Part shown: positions 1 to 9,300 of the stretch, piece by piece
Layout: every line of letters begins with the position of its first letter
Position numbering within the stretch: the first letter of the stretch is position 1
DNA from: Succinimonas sp963628765
GTDB taxonomy: Bacteria; Pseudomonadota; Gammaproteobacteria; Enterobacterales; Succinivibrionaceae
Direction of reading: 5' to 3'
Length of the DNA: 16,792 nt
Assembly: GCA_963628765.1 (NCBI GenBank)
Contig: CAVGFV010000116.1
Location: 1 to 16,792, forward strand
Notes under the pieces: model-generated
Databases searched by the model: none
What the model saw: the letters and a program-made list of their open reading frames with translations, nothing else
Told to the model about the DNA's origin: nothing
Made by a program: the position numbers and the translations under genes

Positions 1-62
1 GGCTTAGTTACTGGGCCAAACGGCATTTCTCACCCACGGGGATGCCCGAAGAGCCTTTTTTT
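1..62 (+). terminator. Terminator-like 3' end of an upstream transcript
   Basis: The first 55 bases can fold as GGCTT (1-5) with GAGCC (51-55) and GGGC (13-16) with GCCC (44-47), and a run of seven T follows at 56-62. That is the architecture of a rho-independent terminator or of the 3' end of a structured RNA. A competing pairing GGCAT (22-26)/ATGCC (42-46) exists. The much higher GC of this stretch compared with the following 140 bases also suggests an RNA end. The parent transcript lies outside the window, so its identity cannot be seen. Confidence 0.4.
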
Positions 63-239
63 CCTAAGAAATTTGTATATTCACTTTAACTTTGTTTTTT
101 TGTTGATTAAGAGATGCAAAATAAAATGCTAAAATAAAGACCTATTGATTTAAAAATTTTCATGCATTGGCCAAAAATTGGAAGTTTGCATTACACGTAA
201 GTGTGCTCTCAAACATTCATAAAATATATAGAACATACA

Positions 240-762
240 ATGGAACTAATAACAATTAAAAATAGCAAGGCTTTCAATTTCGACTTTTCTGACAAACTAT
301 CATTATTGATGCCAATAGGAATTCCGGGTTCAGGTAAAAGCACACTTTCAGAAGAACTTTCAAAGTACAATGCAAAGATAATCAGTAGCGACACTACTAG
401 TAAAGGAGCTATATGGTGACGAAGAAATTCAGTTAGATAACCAAAAGCTCTTTGAATATATGAAGAAACAAGCTCTTGAATGTTTAGGAAACAGAGTAAA
501 TGTAATTTACGATGCGACGAATATCAACGAATTTCACATGTTTAACACTGTAACTCTTATAAAAAATAATTTTCCAAACTTCAGAGTTATAGGTTTTTGG
601 CTTGATATCCCTCTTGGGATAGCCCTTAAAAGAAATGCGGAAAGGCAAAGACAAGTGCCTGAAGAAACTATTAAAAGAATGGGGCGCGAACTTCGAAATA
701 AATCTCCTTTAAATCGAAATTTTCTCGATATCTTGTATCAAATAAAAGCCCCACTCTTTTAG
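240..762 (+). pseudogene. T4-PNK-like P-loop kinase (AAA_33 type), frameshifted
   Basis: Two frames together encode one small polynucleotide-kinase-like P-loop phosphotransferase of about 174 residues. The 5' part (ATG 240; GTG 201 is a possible earlier start) carries Walker A GIPGSGKST and then IISSD before running into TGA at 417-419. The 3' part, in the next frame, continues KELYGDEE, then the DATN motif typical of T4 Pnkp-like kinases, and an Arg-rich lid (RNAERQRQVPEETIKRM), ending at 762 near the usual end of such a domain. Removing one G from the GG at 405-406 restores one continuous frame, giving SDTTSKELYGDEE. All key motifs are otherwise intact, so this is either a very recent mutation or a base-call error. 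There is no clear Shine-Dalgarno sequence at either start. Substrate cannot be told from sequence; relatives phosphorylate nucleic acid ends or small molecules. Confidence 0.75.
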
Positions 763-796
763 GCAATTTAAAAGCCTCTCTAATAAGTTGCTTTGT

Positions 797-825
797 TTGA
801 TTTAATAACAATTTTTCTGTATGAT
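797..825 (+). promoter_or_regulatory. Sigma70 promoter for the msbA-like operon
   Basis: TTGATT (797-802) and TATGAT (820-825) are separated by exactly 17 bp, a good match to -35/-10 consensus. Transcription would start near 832, about 68 bases before the ABC exporter gene. No other plausible promoter lies closer to that gene. Confidence 0.65.
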
Positions 826-899
826 CGCTTTAGATTAATCTTCACTATTGATGAAAATTTACGTCCCTTCTTTTTCGCGGATTCTTAAAAGCCCTAACC

Positions 900-2741
900 A
901 TGTTTAAATTCTTAAAAAAAAGTGATTTCGTAGACGCCTATAGCAAGTTTCTTCCTTATGTAAAACCATATTGGTTTCTTGCTATTTTGGGAATAATTCT
1001 AACAGCCCCTGTAGGTGCTCTCGATGCCGCCGTAGCTTGGTTCTTAAAGCCATTCATGGATAATGTAATGGTGGAAAAAGAAGAAAAGTTTACAAGTTGG
1101 GTACCTTTTATCATTGTGGGTTTTACCATACTTCAAGGTGTTTTCATTTACCTTTCAGCTTGGGTAAACGGTTACGTTGGAAATAAAATCACCCTTGATA
1201 TCAGAAGAAAGCTATACAAAAAGCTTATCAGCATGGATAGCAAGTACTTCGATGAGACTGACTCCGGCATGATCCTGTTCCGCTATTTTAACGATGCAGA
1301 TAATGCGGCTTCTGGTCTTATCTCGAATATCAAGCTTTTTCTTACTAAATTCTTTTCCACTGTATCACTTATTTGCGTACTCATTTGGAGTTCTTGGGAA
1401 CTCTCTATTATTGCGATTGGTGTAATGCTTTTAATAGTTTTTCCTATGCGCGCCGTAAGAAAAAAGATCAAAGACATTATGACCAAAACCATGATGCTTA
1501 GTGCCAACATTCTCGCACTTTACGGTGAAACGGCTGGAGGAAATAAGGTTATTCAATCTTATAACCTCAATAAACACATGATGGATGTTTTTGAAGTTAG
1601 CGCTCAAGATCGTTTTAAGATGAGCATGCGCCTAATAAAAGATACTAACTGGCTTTCACCTTTGATGCACGTTATTGCTTCTGTCGGAGTTGCTCTAGTG
1701 ATTAGTATCGGTGGCTACCTCATCGTAAGAGGTGATATTACCAGTGGTACCTTTGTGTCTTTCCTCGCTGCCCTTATCATGCTCTATACCCCATTAAAGT
1801 CGATTGGTAATAACTACGTACAGGTACAGCAATCAATCATTGCCCTTGGAAGAATTTACGAAATTTTTGATACCAATACTCTTTATGAAAAAGAAGAAGA
1901 ACTTACCAAACAAGGTCAAAGAACTGAACTTAAAGGAATTAATCAAGGTATAGAATTCCGTGATGTTACCTTTAGTTACAAGCCTGGAAGACCAGTTCTT
2001 AATAAGATTTCATTTAAAGCCTCAAAGTCTCAGACTATAGCCCTTGTTGGTAACAGTGGTGGCGGTAAATCTACTATCTGTAGCTTAATTCCAAGACTCT
2101 ATGATTGGGAATCAGGTGAAATCCTCATTGATGGTATTGATATTAGAAAATACACTCTTGAATCTCTCCGTAGCAAGATTGCTTATGTTTTCCAAGATAA
2201 TTTCCTATTCAATACCACCGTACGTGAAAACATCATGATTGCTAACCCTGATGCTACTGAAGAGGAACTTCAAAATGCTATCAAAGGTGCTTGTATTGAT
2301 GAATTTATAAACACTCTTCCTAATGGTCTTGATAGCGAAATTGGTGAACGCGGTACCAAACTTTCAGGTGGTCAAAAACAGCGTGTAGCAATTGCTAGAG
2401 CTTTTATCAAAAACGCTCCTATCGTAATAATGGACGAAGCTACAAGTGCTCTTGATAATAAATCTGAAAAGATAGTACAAGAAGCTCTTGAGAATCTGAT
2501 GAAGGATCGTACAGTATTTGTTATTGCCCATCGTCTTTCTACTATAGTGGACGCTGATAAGATTCTAGTAATAAATGATGGTTACATTGTCGAAAGTGGT
2601 ACCCATCAAGAACTTTTAGCGAAGAATGGTGCCTATGCAAGCCTTTATAATACCAAAGCTCAAACTGAAGCTATAGAGGCAGAAAAATCCAAAACAGTAG
2701 CTCAAGAAACTACTCCTGAAAAAGCACCAGAAAAGGTCTAA
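900..2741 (+). CDS. msbA: MsbA-type lipid exporter, ABC transporter (TM-NBD fusion)
   Basis: The product (613 aa) is a half-transporter of the type IV ABC exporter fold that would act as an inner-membrane homodimer. Six hydrophobic segments occupy about residues 20-310. The nucleotide-binding domain has Walker A GNSGGGKST (384-392), signature LSGGQ (488-492), Walker B IVIMDE (508-513) and the H-loop His544 in IAHRLST. Length and order match MsbA, which flips lipid A-core across the inner membrane, but the gene is not next to lpxK as in E. coli, and the membrane part is divergent, so orthology is likely rather than proven. A charged 25-residue tail (rich in E, K, A) extends beyond the usual C-terminus. 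The ATG at 900 has no convincing Shine-Dalgarno; an 18-codon reading frame (851-907) overlaps this start and could couple translation. The next gene starts 2 bp after the stop, so the two form an operon. Confidence 0.8.
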   Translation: MFKFLKKSDFVDAYSKFLPYVKPYWFLAILGIILTAPVGALDAAVAWFLKPFMDNVMVEKEEKFTSWVPFIIVGFTILQGVFIYLSAWVNGYVGNKITLDIRRKLYKKLISMDSKYFDETDSGMILFRYFNDADNAASGLISNIKLFLTKFFSTVSLICVLIWSSWELSIIAIGVMLLIVFPMRAVRKKIKDIMTKTMMLSANILALYGETAGGNKVIQSYNLNKHMMDVFEVSAQDRFKMSMRLIKDTNWLSPLMHVIASVGVALVISIGGYLIVRGDITSGTFVSFLAALIMLYTPLKSIGNNYVQVQQSIIALGRIYEIFDTNTLYEKEEELTKQGQRTELKGINQGIEFRDVTFSYKPGRPVLNKISFKASKSQTIALVGNSGGGKSTICSLIPRLYDWESGEILIDGIDIRKYTLESLRSKIAYVFQDNFLFNTTVRENIMIANPDATEEELQNAIKGACIDEFINTLPNGLDSEIGERGTKLSGGQKQRVAIARAFIKNAPIVIMDEATSALDNKSEKIVQEALENLMKDRTVFVIAHRLSTIVDADKILVINDGYIVESGTHQELLAKNGAYASLYNTKAQTEAIEAEKSKTVAQETTPEKAPEKV

Positions 2742-2743
2742 TA

Positions 2744-4618
2744 ATGCATACTGTTGAACTTTTAGCTCCCGCACGCGATCTTGAGTGCGGTATTGCGGCT
2801 ATTGAAAGTGGCGCTGATGCCGTTTATATCGGTGGTCCTGGTTTTGGTGCGCGTGCTGATGCTGGTAATTCTCTCGAGGATATCCGTAAACTTTGCCTTT
2901 TTGCACACACATTCAGAGCAAAAGTTCATGTCGCATTAAATACCATTCTTACAGATGAGGAGCTTATTGAAGCTCGCAAGCTTGCTTTTGCCCTCTACGA
3001 TGTGGGTGTGGATGCCCTGATTATTCAAGACTATGGCCTTATTGCAGGAGAGCTTCCTCCTCTAGAAATTCATGCAAGCACTCAGCAAGATAATGCAACT
3101 CTAGAAAAAGTACAATTCCTTGAAAAAGCTGGCTTTAACCAAGTTGTACTTGCAAGAGAACTTTCTCTTCAAGAAATAAAGCATATCTCAGCACATACCT
3201 CCGTCAAACTTGAAGCTTTTGTTCACGGGGCACTCTGTGTTGGTATCAGTGGTCGCTGCTATTTAAGTCAAGCTCTTACTGGAAGAAGTGCCAACCGTGG
3301 TGAATGCGCTCAACTATGCCGAGTAAAACAAAACCTCAGACGTAGTGATGGTAGCCCTTTAGCTTTAGGGCAATACCTACTGTCTATGAAGGATCTTAGC
3401 CAAAGCAAAAATCTTAAAGAACTAATTCAAGCTGGGGTAAGTTCCTTCAAAATAGAAGGAAGACTTAAAGACCCTTGTTATGTCCGAAATGTCACAGCTT
3501 TTTATAGAAGGCTTCTAGATGAGATAATCTCAGAGGATCCTAATCTTGAAAGAACCTCATTTGGATTTACCGTAACTAGTTTTGAACCAGATATCCAGAA
3601 GAGCTTTAACCGTGGTTTTACTGAATATAATACTCATGGTAAAAAAGCTAATTATGCAAATTTTAAAGCTCCAGGTTTTGTTGGCCAACGTATAGGTATT
3701 CTTTCAGCCCAAAAAGGACGTATTTTAAGTTTTAAGCTTGATCCAAAAATCTCTCTACATAATGGCGATTCCTTGAACTATTTTGATAGTCATGAAGAAC
3801 TTCACGGCTTTAGAGCTAGTTCAACAGATGGAAGTAGTGCAGAAATATTCCAAGAAATTCCGAAAATATCTATTGGAACTATTTTCTATAGAAACAAAGA
3901 TGCGGAATTTGAGAAGAACCTTGCAGGGCACTCTTCCGAAAGAAAGCTCAAACTTAATCTTAAATACCAAGAGACAGAAAATGGGGCCCTGCTTTTTGTC
4001 AAAGACGAAACAGGATTTTCGGGGCAAGCATCTGTTACTCTTGATAAAAAAGAAGCTGCTAAGGATCCTGCTAGACTCGAAGCAAACATTTCAGAAAAGC
4101 TTGGAAGACTCGGAGATACTCCTTTTACTCTAGAATCATTTGAAAAAGAGCTCCCATACCACTGGTTCATGCCGCAAAGTTTCCTAAATAGTCTAAGACG
4201 TAATGCACTTTTAGACCTTGAGAACAACAAACTCGCTGTAAGACCAAATATCAAACATGATTTTAAAAATGCTCCCCTTCTTCCTGAAGCAGATCGCAAT
4301 CTTGGCTTCCGTGCTAACCTCTTAAACCAAGAAGCTAAGAATTTTTACAGGAGTCATGGAGTAACTAATGTAGTCGCTGCATATGAAGCTGAAAAACCTA
4401 AAGAACCTCAAAAAATTTTAGTTTCCAAGCATTGTTTACGATATTGTTTCCATCTCTGTCCTGTAAGAGATCGTGTGCCGGATGAGCCTCTTTATCTTGA
4501 AATTGGTAAAGGCTTTTTTAGGGTAGATTGTGATCATAAAAATTGCAGAATGGAACTTGTAGGGCCACTTCCAAAAAGTGATGTCCCTTATTTGAATACT
4601 GCTAAAAATAGCTTTTAG
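2744..4618 (+). CDS. rlhA: U32-family 23S rRNA 5-hydroxycytidine synthase RlhA-like
   Basis: The product (624 aa) belongs to the peptidase U32 family, of which RlhA (YdcP) makes 5-hydroxycytidine at C2501 of 23S rRNA. The N-terminal TIM-barrel-like part has ELLAPARD, HASTQQDN, QVVLARELS and the block HGALCVGISGRC...SANRGECAQLC, followed by SFKIEGRLKD. Cys165, Cys172, Cys188 and Cys192 lie in the region that binds iron-sulfur in relatives such as UbiU/TrhP; the fourth ligand is uncertain (Cys245 is another option). The length and the FNRGFTEYNTHGK block, absent from the shorter TrhP/YegQ, favour RlhA; E. coli RlhA is about 650 aa. The C-terminus carries a second Cys cluster (CLRYCFHLC, later CDHKNC) that may bind metal. 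The start is 2 bp after the ABC exporter stop, with AAAAGG inside that gene as ribosome-binding site. Its last 4 bp overlap the convergent viaA. Confidence 0.85.
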   Translation: MHTVELLAPARDLECGIAAIESGADAVYIGGPGFGARADAGNSLEDIRKLCLFAHTFRAKVHVALNTILTDEELIEARKLAFALYDVGVDALIIQDYGLIAGELPPLEIHASTQQDNATLEKVQFLEKAGFNQVVLARELSLQEIKHISAHTSVKLEAFVHGALCVGISGRCYLSQALTGRSANRGECAQLCRVKQNLRRSDGSPLALGQYLLSMKDLSQSKNLKELIQAGVSSFKIEGRLKDPCYVRNVTAFYRRLLDEIISEDPNLERTSFGFTVTSFEPDIQKSFNRGFTEYNTHGKKANYANFKAPGFVGQRIGILSAQKGRILSFKLDPKISLHNGDSLNYFDSHEELHGFRASSTDGSSAEIFQEIPKISIGTIFYRNKDAEFEKNLAGHSSERKLKLNLKYQETENGALLFVKDETGFSGQASVTLDKKEAAKDPARLEANISEKLGRLGDTPFTLESFEKELPYHWFMPQSFLNSLRRNALLDLENNKLAVRPNIKHDFKNAPLLPEADRNLGFRANLLNQEAKNFYRSHGVTNVVAAYEAEKPKEPQKILVSKHCLRYCFHLCPVRDRVPDEPLYLEIGKGFFRVDCDHKNCRMELVGPLPKSDVPYLNTAKNSF

Positions 4619-6309
4619 AGGCGACCAGGAAGGCTTCCCATTATGAGTTCTGCTTCGGTAGTTTGTCCAAGTGTAACCCGACGTAGACTATGTTGCGAAA
4701 TCTCATAAACGGTATCAAAAATATCACTTGGTAGTGTTCCTGAATACGCAGTTACTAGTTCTGCGAATCGAATACCGTGCTCTTCTCTTAATTTTTTAAT
4801 TAGAGCTACGGTATCATCTTCAATAAAAATCTGTCCATCGGTAATACAGAGAAGATCTGCTTTTTCAAAAATAGGATCGTGCTTAACCAAATCCTCAGTT
4901 TCAGTAACCACTGCATCAAGGTTAGTTCCGCCATGAAAGGAACGTCCAAGAAAATCATTTAAACTCTTGAGAGCATTTTTGGTATCTTCTCTCGTAAGTT
5001 TAATAGTCTCTATCTTTACTGAAAAGTTTATGAGATAGCAAGGACGGGAATTTTCAAGGCAACGTAGCGCTACTATTAAAGCAACGGCTTTGGCATAATT
5101 TTCATTTCGCCCTTTCATTGAAGCACTTGTATCTACAGAGACAACCAAAGGCCCACGGGTGCAAAATTTTTCGTTACCTGAACCTTGGATACAATCACCA
5201 TCAAATGCCTTGGTAATTTCTGTAAAATCAAAAGAAAGTAAGCTTCCTTCAAGAAATTTCTTAGCAAAGATAAGTTCTGTTTCTGGGCAAGAAATACTTG
5301 CTAACTCTAATGGCAGAGCATACTCAAGTTTGTTTCCTAAACGAATACCGGAAAGGCTTCCGGAAATATTCTGAGCTTTCTTCTTTTTAGCATTTTTTAT
5401 AAGCTCTTTTTCAATATGCTCCTTTCGGAAAATCGCATCTAACTCTAAGCTTCTTCCTAACTCATCAATAAGTTTTATGAGCATAGGATTTCTCATAACT
5501 TCATTTACATACTTTAGGTATCCAAAGCCTGAAGATACTGCATTTACCTTGTCAAAAGGACTCATTACAAATCCAGGATCATGTTGTCTGATATCAAATT
5601 GTTCCTTGTAATGAGTAACAGCTTGAGAAAGCCAACCATCTTCTTCCATAGCAGAGGTCAAAACATCATAAGGAATACCATTTTCTAGGCAGAAGTTAAG
5701 ACCATCCTGCATTTCTGAAAACTGAACATCTGAGCATTCCTCTAAAAATTCATTTATAGGCACTTCACGTTCCATGATTTGACGTTTAAGAGCAATAATT
5801 ATATCTTTTAAACGAAGACGCCAAAGAGCTTGAAATGAGTTCTCATAAAGGTCTAAGTTGTCCTTTAAAAGCCAATATTGTTCATTATCAGAAGGTTCTA
5901 GATTTTCAGAGTTATAGTCATTTTGAAACGTTCGAAAATCATTAAGGCTTTTTTCAAATTTCTGAAAAGCCTGCGTAAGTTCTGTAGAGCCTACACCTTT
6001 GCGATAAGTTTTTTCAAACTCTAATGCTTGTGTCAGATAATCTGGTTCTTCAAAAATCTCTATAGGGAGAAGTTTTTCCAACCATCCTAGGCGTTTTAAG
6101 GTAAAAAGTCCCTCAGGAGAGCCTGGGATACGCTCCTTAAGCTCTTCTAAAACGCCTTTCTGAAGTTTTTCAAGTACAGATAAGGCGTGGCGAACGCCAT
6201 TAGCCTCTCTAGTACTTAAAATATCTTTAGGAAAAAGATCTTCACGTTTGTTTCGAAGTAGAGCTTCAAAATCCGTAAGATATCCTAAAGTCCCATTATT
6301 ACTTGTCAC
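4615..6309 (-). CDS. viaA: ViaA-like VWA-domain partner of RavA
   Basis: The product (564 aa, against 483 in E. coli) is the von Willebrand factor A partner of the MoxR ATPase RavA. The C-terminal VWA domain starts near residue 387 (GPLVVSVDTSASMKG) and has a complete MIDAS: Asp393, Ser395, Ser397, Thr462 (GGTNL) and Asp491 (ITDGQ). The N-terminal ~350 residues are helical and match the ViaA layout loosely. The start is a GTG that overlaps the ravA stop by 11 bp; no ATG lies in frame nearby and no separate Shine-Dalgarno is evident, so translation is probably coupled to ravA. In E. coli RavA-ViaA acts at the inner membrane with respiratory complexes and affects aminoglycoside sensitivity; the same role here is inferred. 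The protein ends in IMGSLPGRL. Its stop overlaps the end of the convergent rlhA-like gene by 4 bp, leaving no room for an intergenic terminator. Confidence 0.87.
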   Translation of the reverse strand: MTSNNGTLGYLTDFEALLRNKREDLFPKDILSTREANGVRHALSVLEKLQKGVLEELKERIPGSPEGLFTLKRLGWLEKLLPIEIFEEPDYLTQALEFEKTYRKGVGSTELTQAFQKFEKSLNDFRTFQNDYNSENLEPSDNEQYWLLKDNLDLYENSFQALWRLRLKDIIIALKRQIMEREVPINEFLEECSDVQFSEMQDGLNFCLENGIPYDVLTSAMEEDGWLSQAVTHYKEQFDIRQHDPGFVMSPFDKVNAVSSGFGYLKYVNEVMRNPMLIKLIDELGRSLELDAIFRKEHIEKELIKNAKKKKAQNISGSLSGIRLGNKLEYALPLELASISCPETELIFAKKFLEGSLLSFDFTEITKAFDGDCIQGSGNEKFCTRGPLVVSVDTSASMKGRNENYAKAVALIVALRCLENSRPCYLINFSVKIETIKLTREDTKNALKSLNDFLGRSFHGGTNLDAVVTETEDLVKHDPIFEKADLLCITDGQIFIEDDTVALIKKLREEHGIRFAELVTAYSGTLPSDIFDTVYEISQHSLRRVTLGQTTEAELIMGSLPGRL

Positions 6310-9300
6310 TCTTAGGGCTTAGCTCCACAACATTATCTTCGGAATGCTCTGAGAACTTTGGTTTCATATTCATTCCAAAATTGGCCTCATGATTCTTGAG
6401 AAGATCCCTTATATCAATATGCTTTGGCTCTTCCTTTTTATGTTGAGCTAAACTCTCACGTCTCATTCGCTCCTCTAAAGTCTCTTCTGATGCCATAGGC
6501 TTGTTTTCTTCCACTACCTTTTTGGTATCATCGGCTTTGCTTTCCGAGATCAAAGGATTTCTAGACTCTGACGGAGAAATCTTTTTCTCATTGGCATTTT
6601 TATTCTTTAGATGTGCTAAAAGTCCTGGAGGTAAGCTTCCGGTCATAAAATCTGGCTTCGCTTCAGGTGCTGGCTTTTCAGGAGTCTTTTCTAAAGGCTT
6701 ATTAGCTTTTGCTGCCTCTTCTGGTGCTGCAAAATCACTGATACTTGGTTTTCCTAAATTTGAAGCAATAGATTGAGAATCCTCTGAGGTAACATTAGGT
6801 GTTTCTGGCTTGGCTTCCTCTTTACTTAAAGGAGCTTTATCACCAAGTTTTGGAAGTCCCGTACTGTTACCATTATCAGAATCTTGAATTTGAGAAAGTG
6901 TTGGTTTCTCATCTCTATTTTTATTTTCGATATTTGAAGGTTTTTCTACTTTTTCTTCTTGAGGTTTGTTTACAGTCCCTTCATTGAGAAGATTGGAAAA
7001 TTTTCTTCCCATCTCTTTCGAAACTTCAACATTAGATGCTTTACCTGAATACAGAGCATCACGATCTAAAATAAGATCCTCTTCTAAGTTAATTTTCGGT
7101 GAGACCTTGGTCTCATTATTTTTATCGCCTAGATTGTCTGCTTTTTTAAGGTCCTGTCCTACATTCACAGTATTGGTTTCTTTGTTAGAACTAAAGCTGT
7201 CTTTTTCGACTGCTTTATTTACTGCGTTTGTATCTTGATTAACATTCTTAGTTTCATTATGAATTTGGGTTTCAGAATCATCGTTTACCGAATAACCGTA
7301 ATGCGGATCTGAAGAAAGCTCAGCATTCTTGCTATTAGCATTGTCGTCGTTTTTAGAGCTTCCTTTAAAAAATTTCTTGATACCAAAAGACCAAGAAGAC
7401 TTCTTTTCAGAGGATGAATCAGTGTCGCCACGGAGCCAACTTGCATTCTTCCTTTCATGATGTTTAGAAGTAATATCCTCAACATCTTTGTGGACATCAG
7501 AGAGATTTGTGGTATCTACTTTAATATCACGTTTTAACTCAAATAGCTCTGCAGCCTTAGCGTTGGCATTTTCCAAAGCATCAACTACTTTTTCAGCGTT
7601 TAAGCCATCCTGAATTGCATTATGAGAAAGGTCCGCTTCTAAAGTTTTCTTTTCTGTAGCTACTTCTGCTTTCTTTTCAACAGTAGGAGCACTTTTTTCC
7701 AGTGCCTTTTCTTCTACTTTCACAGATTGATCTGTAGCTTTAGGTACCTCTACCTTAGGTTTTGTAGAAATAGGCGCATCTTTCTTAACATCAGCATCTG
7801 CTTTAGCTTTAATTGACGCTTCTATCTCTTTATTTTGTAGCTCTTTAGCATCTAACGAAGTTTTAGTTTCTTTTTCAGCCTGAGTATTTTGTTTTAAAGG
7901 TGTTTCCTTATCAGAAGTTTTAACATTTACATCTTTATGTACAGATACATCTGTTAATTTCTTTTCTTGAGTCTTCTGTTCTTCCTTTAAAGACTTTTCT
8001 TTCTGTTCTTCTGCAAAGCTTATAAGCTGAGCAGATTTATTCTCTTTTTGATCTTCTTTATCTGAAACTAATACCGGATGAAGATCTGATAAATCAGTTG
8101 CCTTTACTTGAGAATCTTTCAATTTTTCAGCGTCTTTTGACGTTTCTGAGTGGACATCTTTCTTAGGAGCCTTACTGTGTTCCGGTATAGGAGCCTTAAC
8201 ATTGAGATACTTATCCCAAATGAGTTTCAGCTTAGCTTTATAATCTAGAGCATGAGAACATTCATTAACGTATGGATCATAAGCATTTACTACAAGAGCT
8301 GTAAGCTCTGTCTTATCTTGGCTTGTTAAGAAAATATGACAATTTATCTTGGCAATTGTCTTTTCAAGCTCTTCTTTAACACCACTAGCAAATTTACCAT
8401 TTTCATCCATGAGTTCTGATAAATGTTTTATATCCTTTTCAAAGGTTGCTAAAACATCAGCTGTGTTTTTGCTCATTAATGTTTCGAGATAGCCTTCATC
8501 AGTATCAAGAAGCACACGATAGCTTCCATCAGGCTTCTTTGCTCCCTCTACGTGGCCACAGACATTAAATAAAGCATCTCTACTATCGCTAGGCTTTCCA
8601 GATACAAGATTTGAGTAACATAGCCATGTGCTAGTTAAATCTGGACCAGTCAATGCAGAAACTAGAAGTAAGCAACGATCTTCATCAATGCCTTGTAGGC
8701 GCATTTGAATTTCTGGTGCTAATTCAGTTGCAAGAAGGTCACGATTTTGAATACGGGAAGATTCATCTGAGAAACAAGACAAACCATTATGAACGAGAAT
8801 AGTTTTACCAAGCCCATCCGGCATAATAGAGCAAGAAATTTCTCTTGTATTACGGAGGTCTAACTCTTCAACCATGTGGCTAAACCAACGTCTATAACTT
8901 TCAATTTCACACCACGCAAATTCGGATCCTGTAAAACGGTTCCAGTAGTTCAAGACTTCTCCCTTTTCAGGAAGTGGTGTTTTTTCAGGTAGTGAAATTA
9001 AAACGGTATCGCGATTTTCGGTTTGGGATTCATAAAGTTTGTAACCAGATTCATGCATGAATTGTCCGTACTGAGTATGAGCAGACAAATCCATTGGTAC
9101 AGCTTTTATTGACACCATCTTGTCAGAATCACGATACGCTGAATCAGGTCTTATATAGTACTCTGAGAATATTCCTTCAAAATTAATTCTTACGGTAACA
9201 CTAAGTTGACCATCAAGTCCCATATGCTGAGGAAGTTCTTTTATCCTAGCGTAAAGTTCTACTTCAGGTTCCATACATTCTTTAAGATAGAGCTGCATAA

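Noticed and set aside
400..410. Programmed +1 frameshift in the kinase gene
   Set aside because: The site AGT AAA GGA is not a known slippery sequence and no stimulatory structure is evident; mutation or base-call error is simpler.
758..780. Possible terminator AGGC-N9-GCCT after the broken kinase
   Set aside because: Only four base pairs and no T run follows.
2780..2792. Resemblance to the Pasteurellaceae uptake sequence (GAGTGCGGT)
   Set aside because: Single imperfect occurrence inside a gene; no enrichment in the window.
3886..4299. 137-codon open frame opposite the rlhA-like gene
   Set aside because: Ser/Leu/Phe-rich antisense of a clearly coding region; no start signals.
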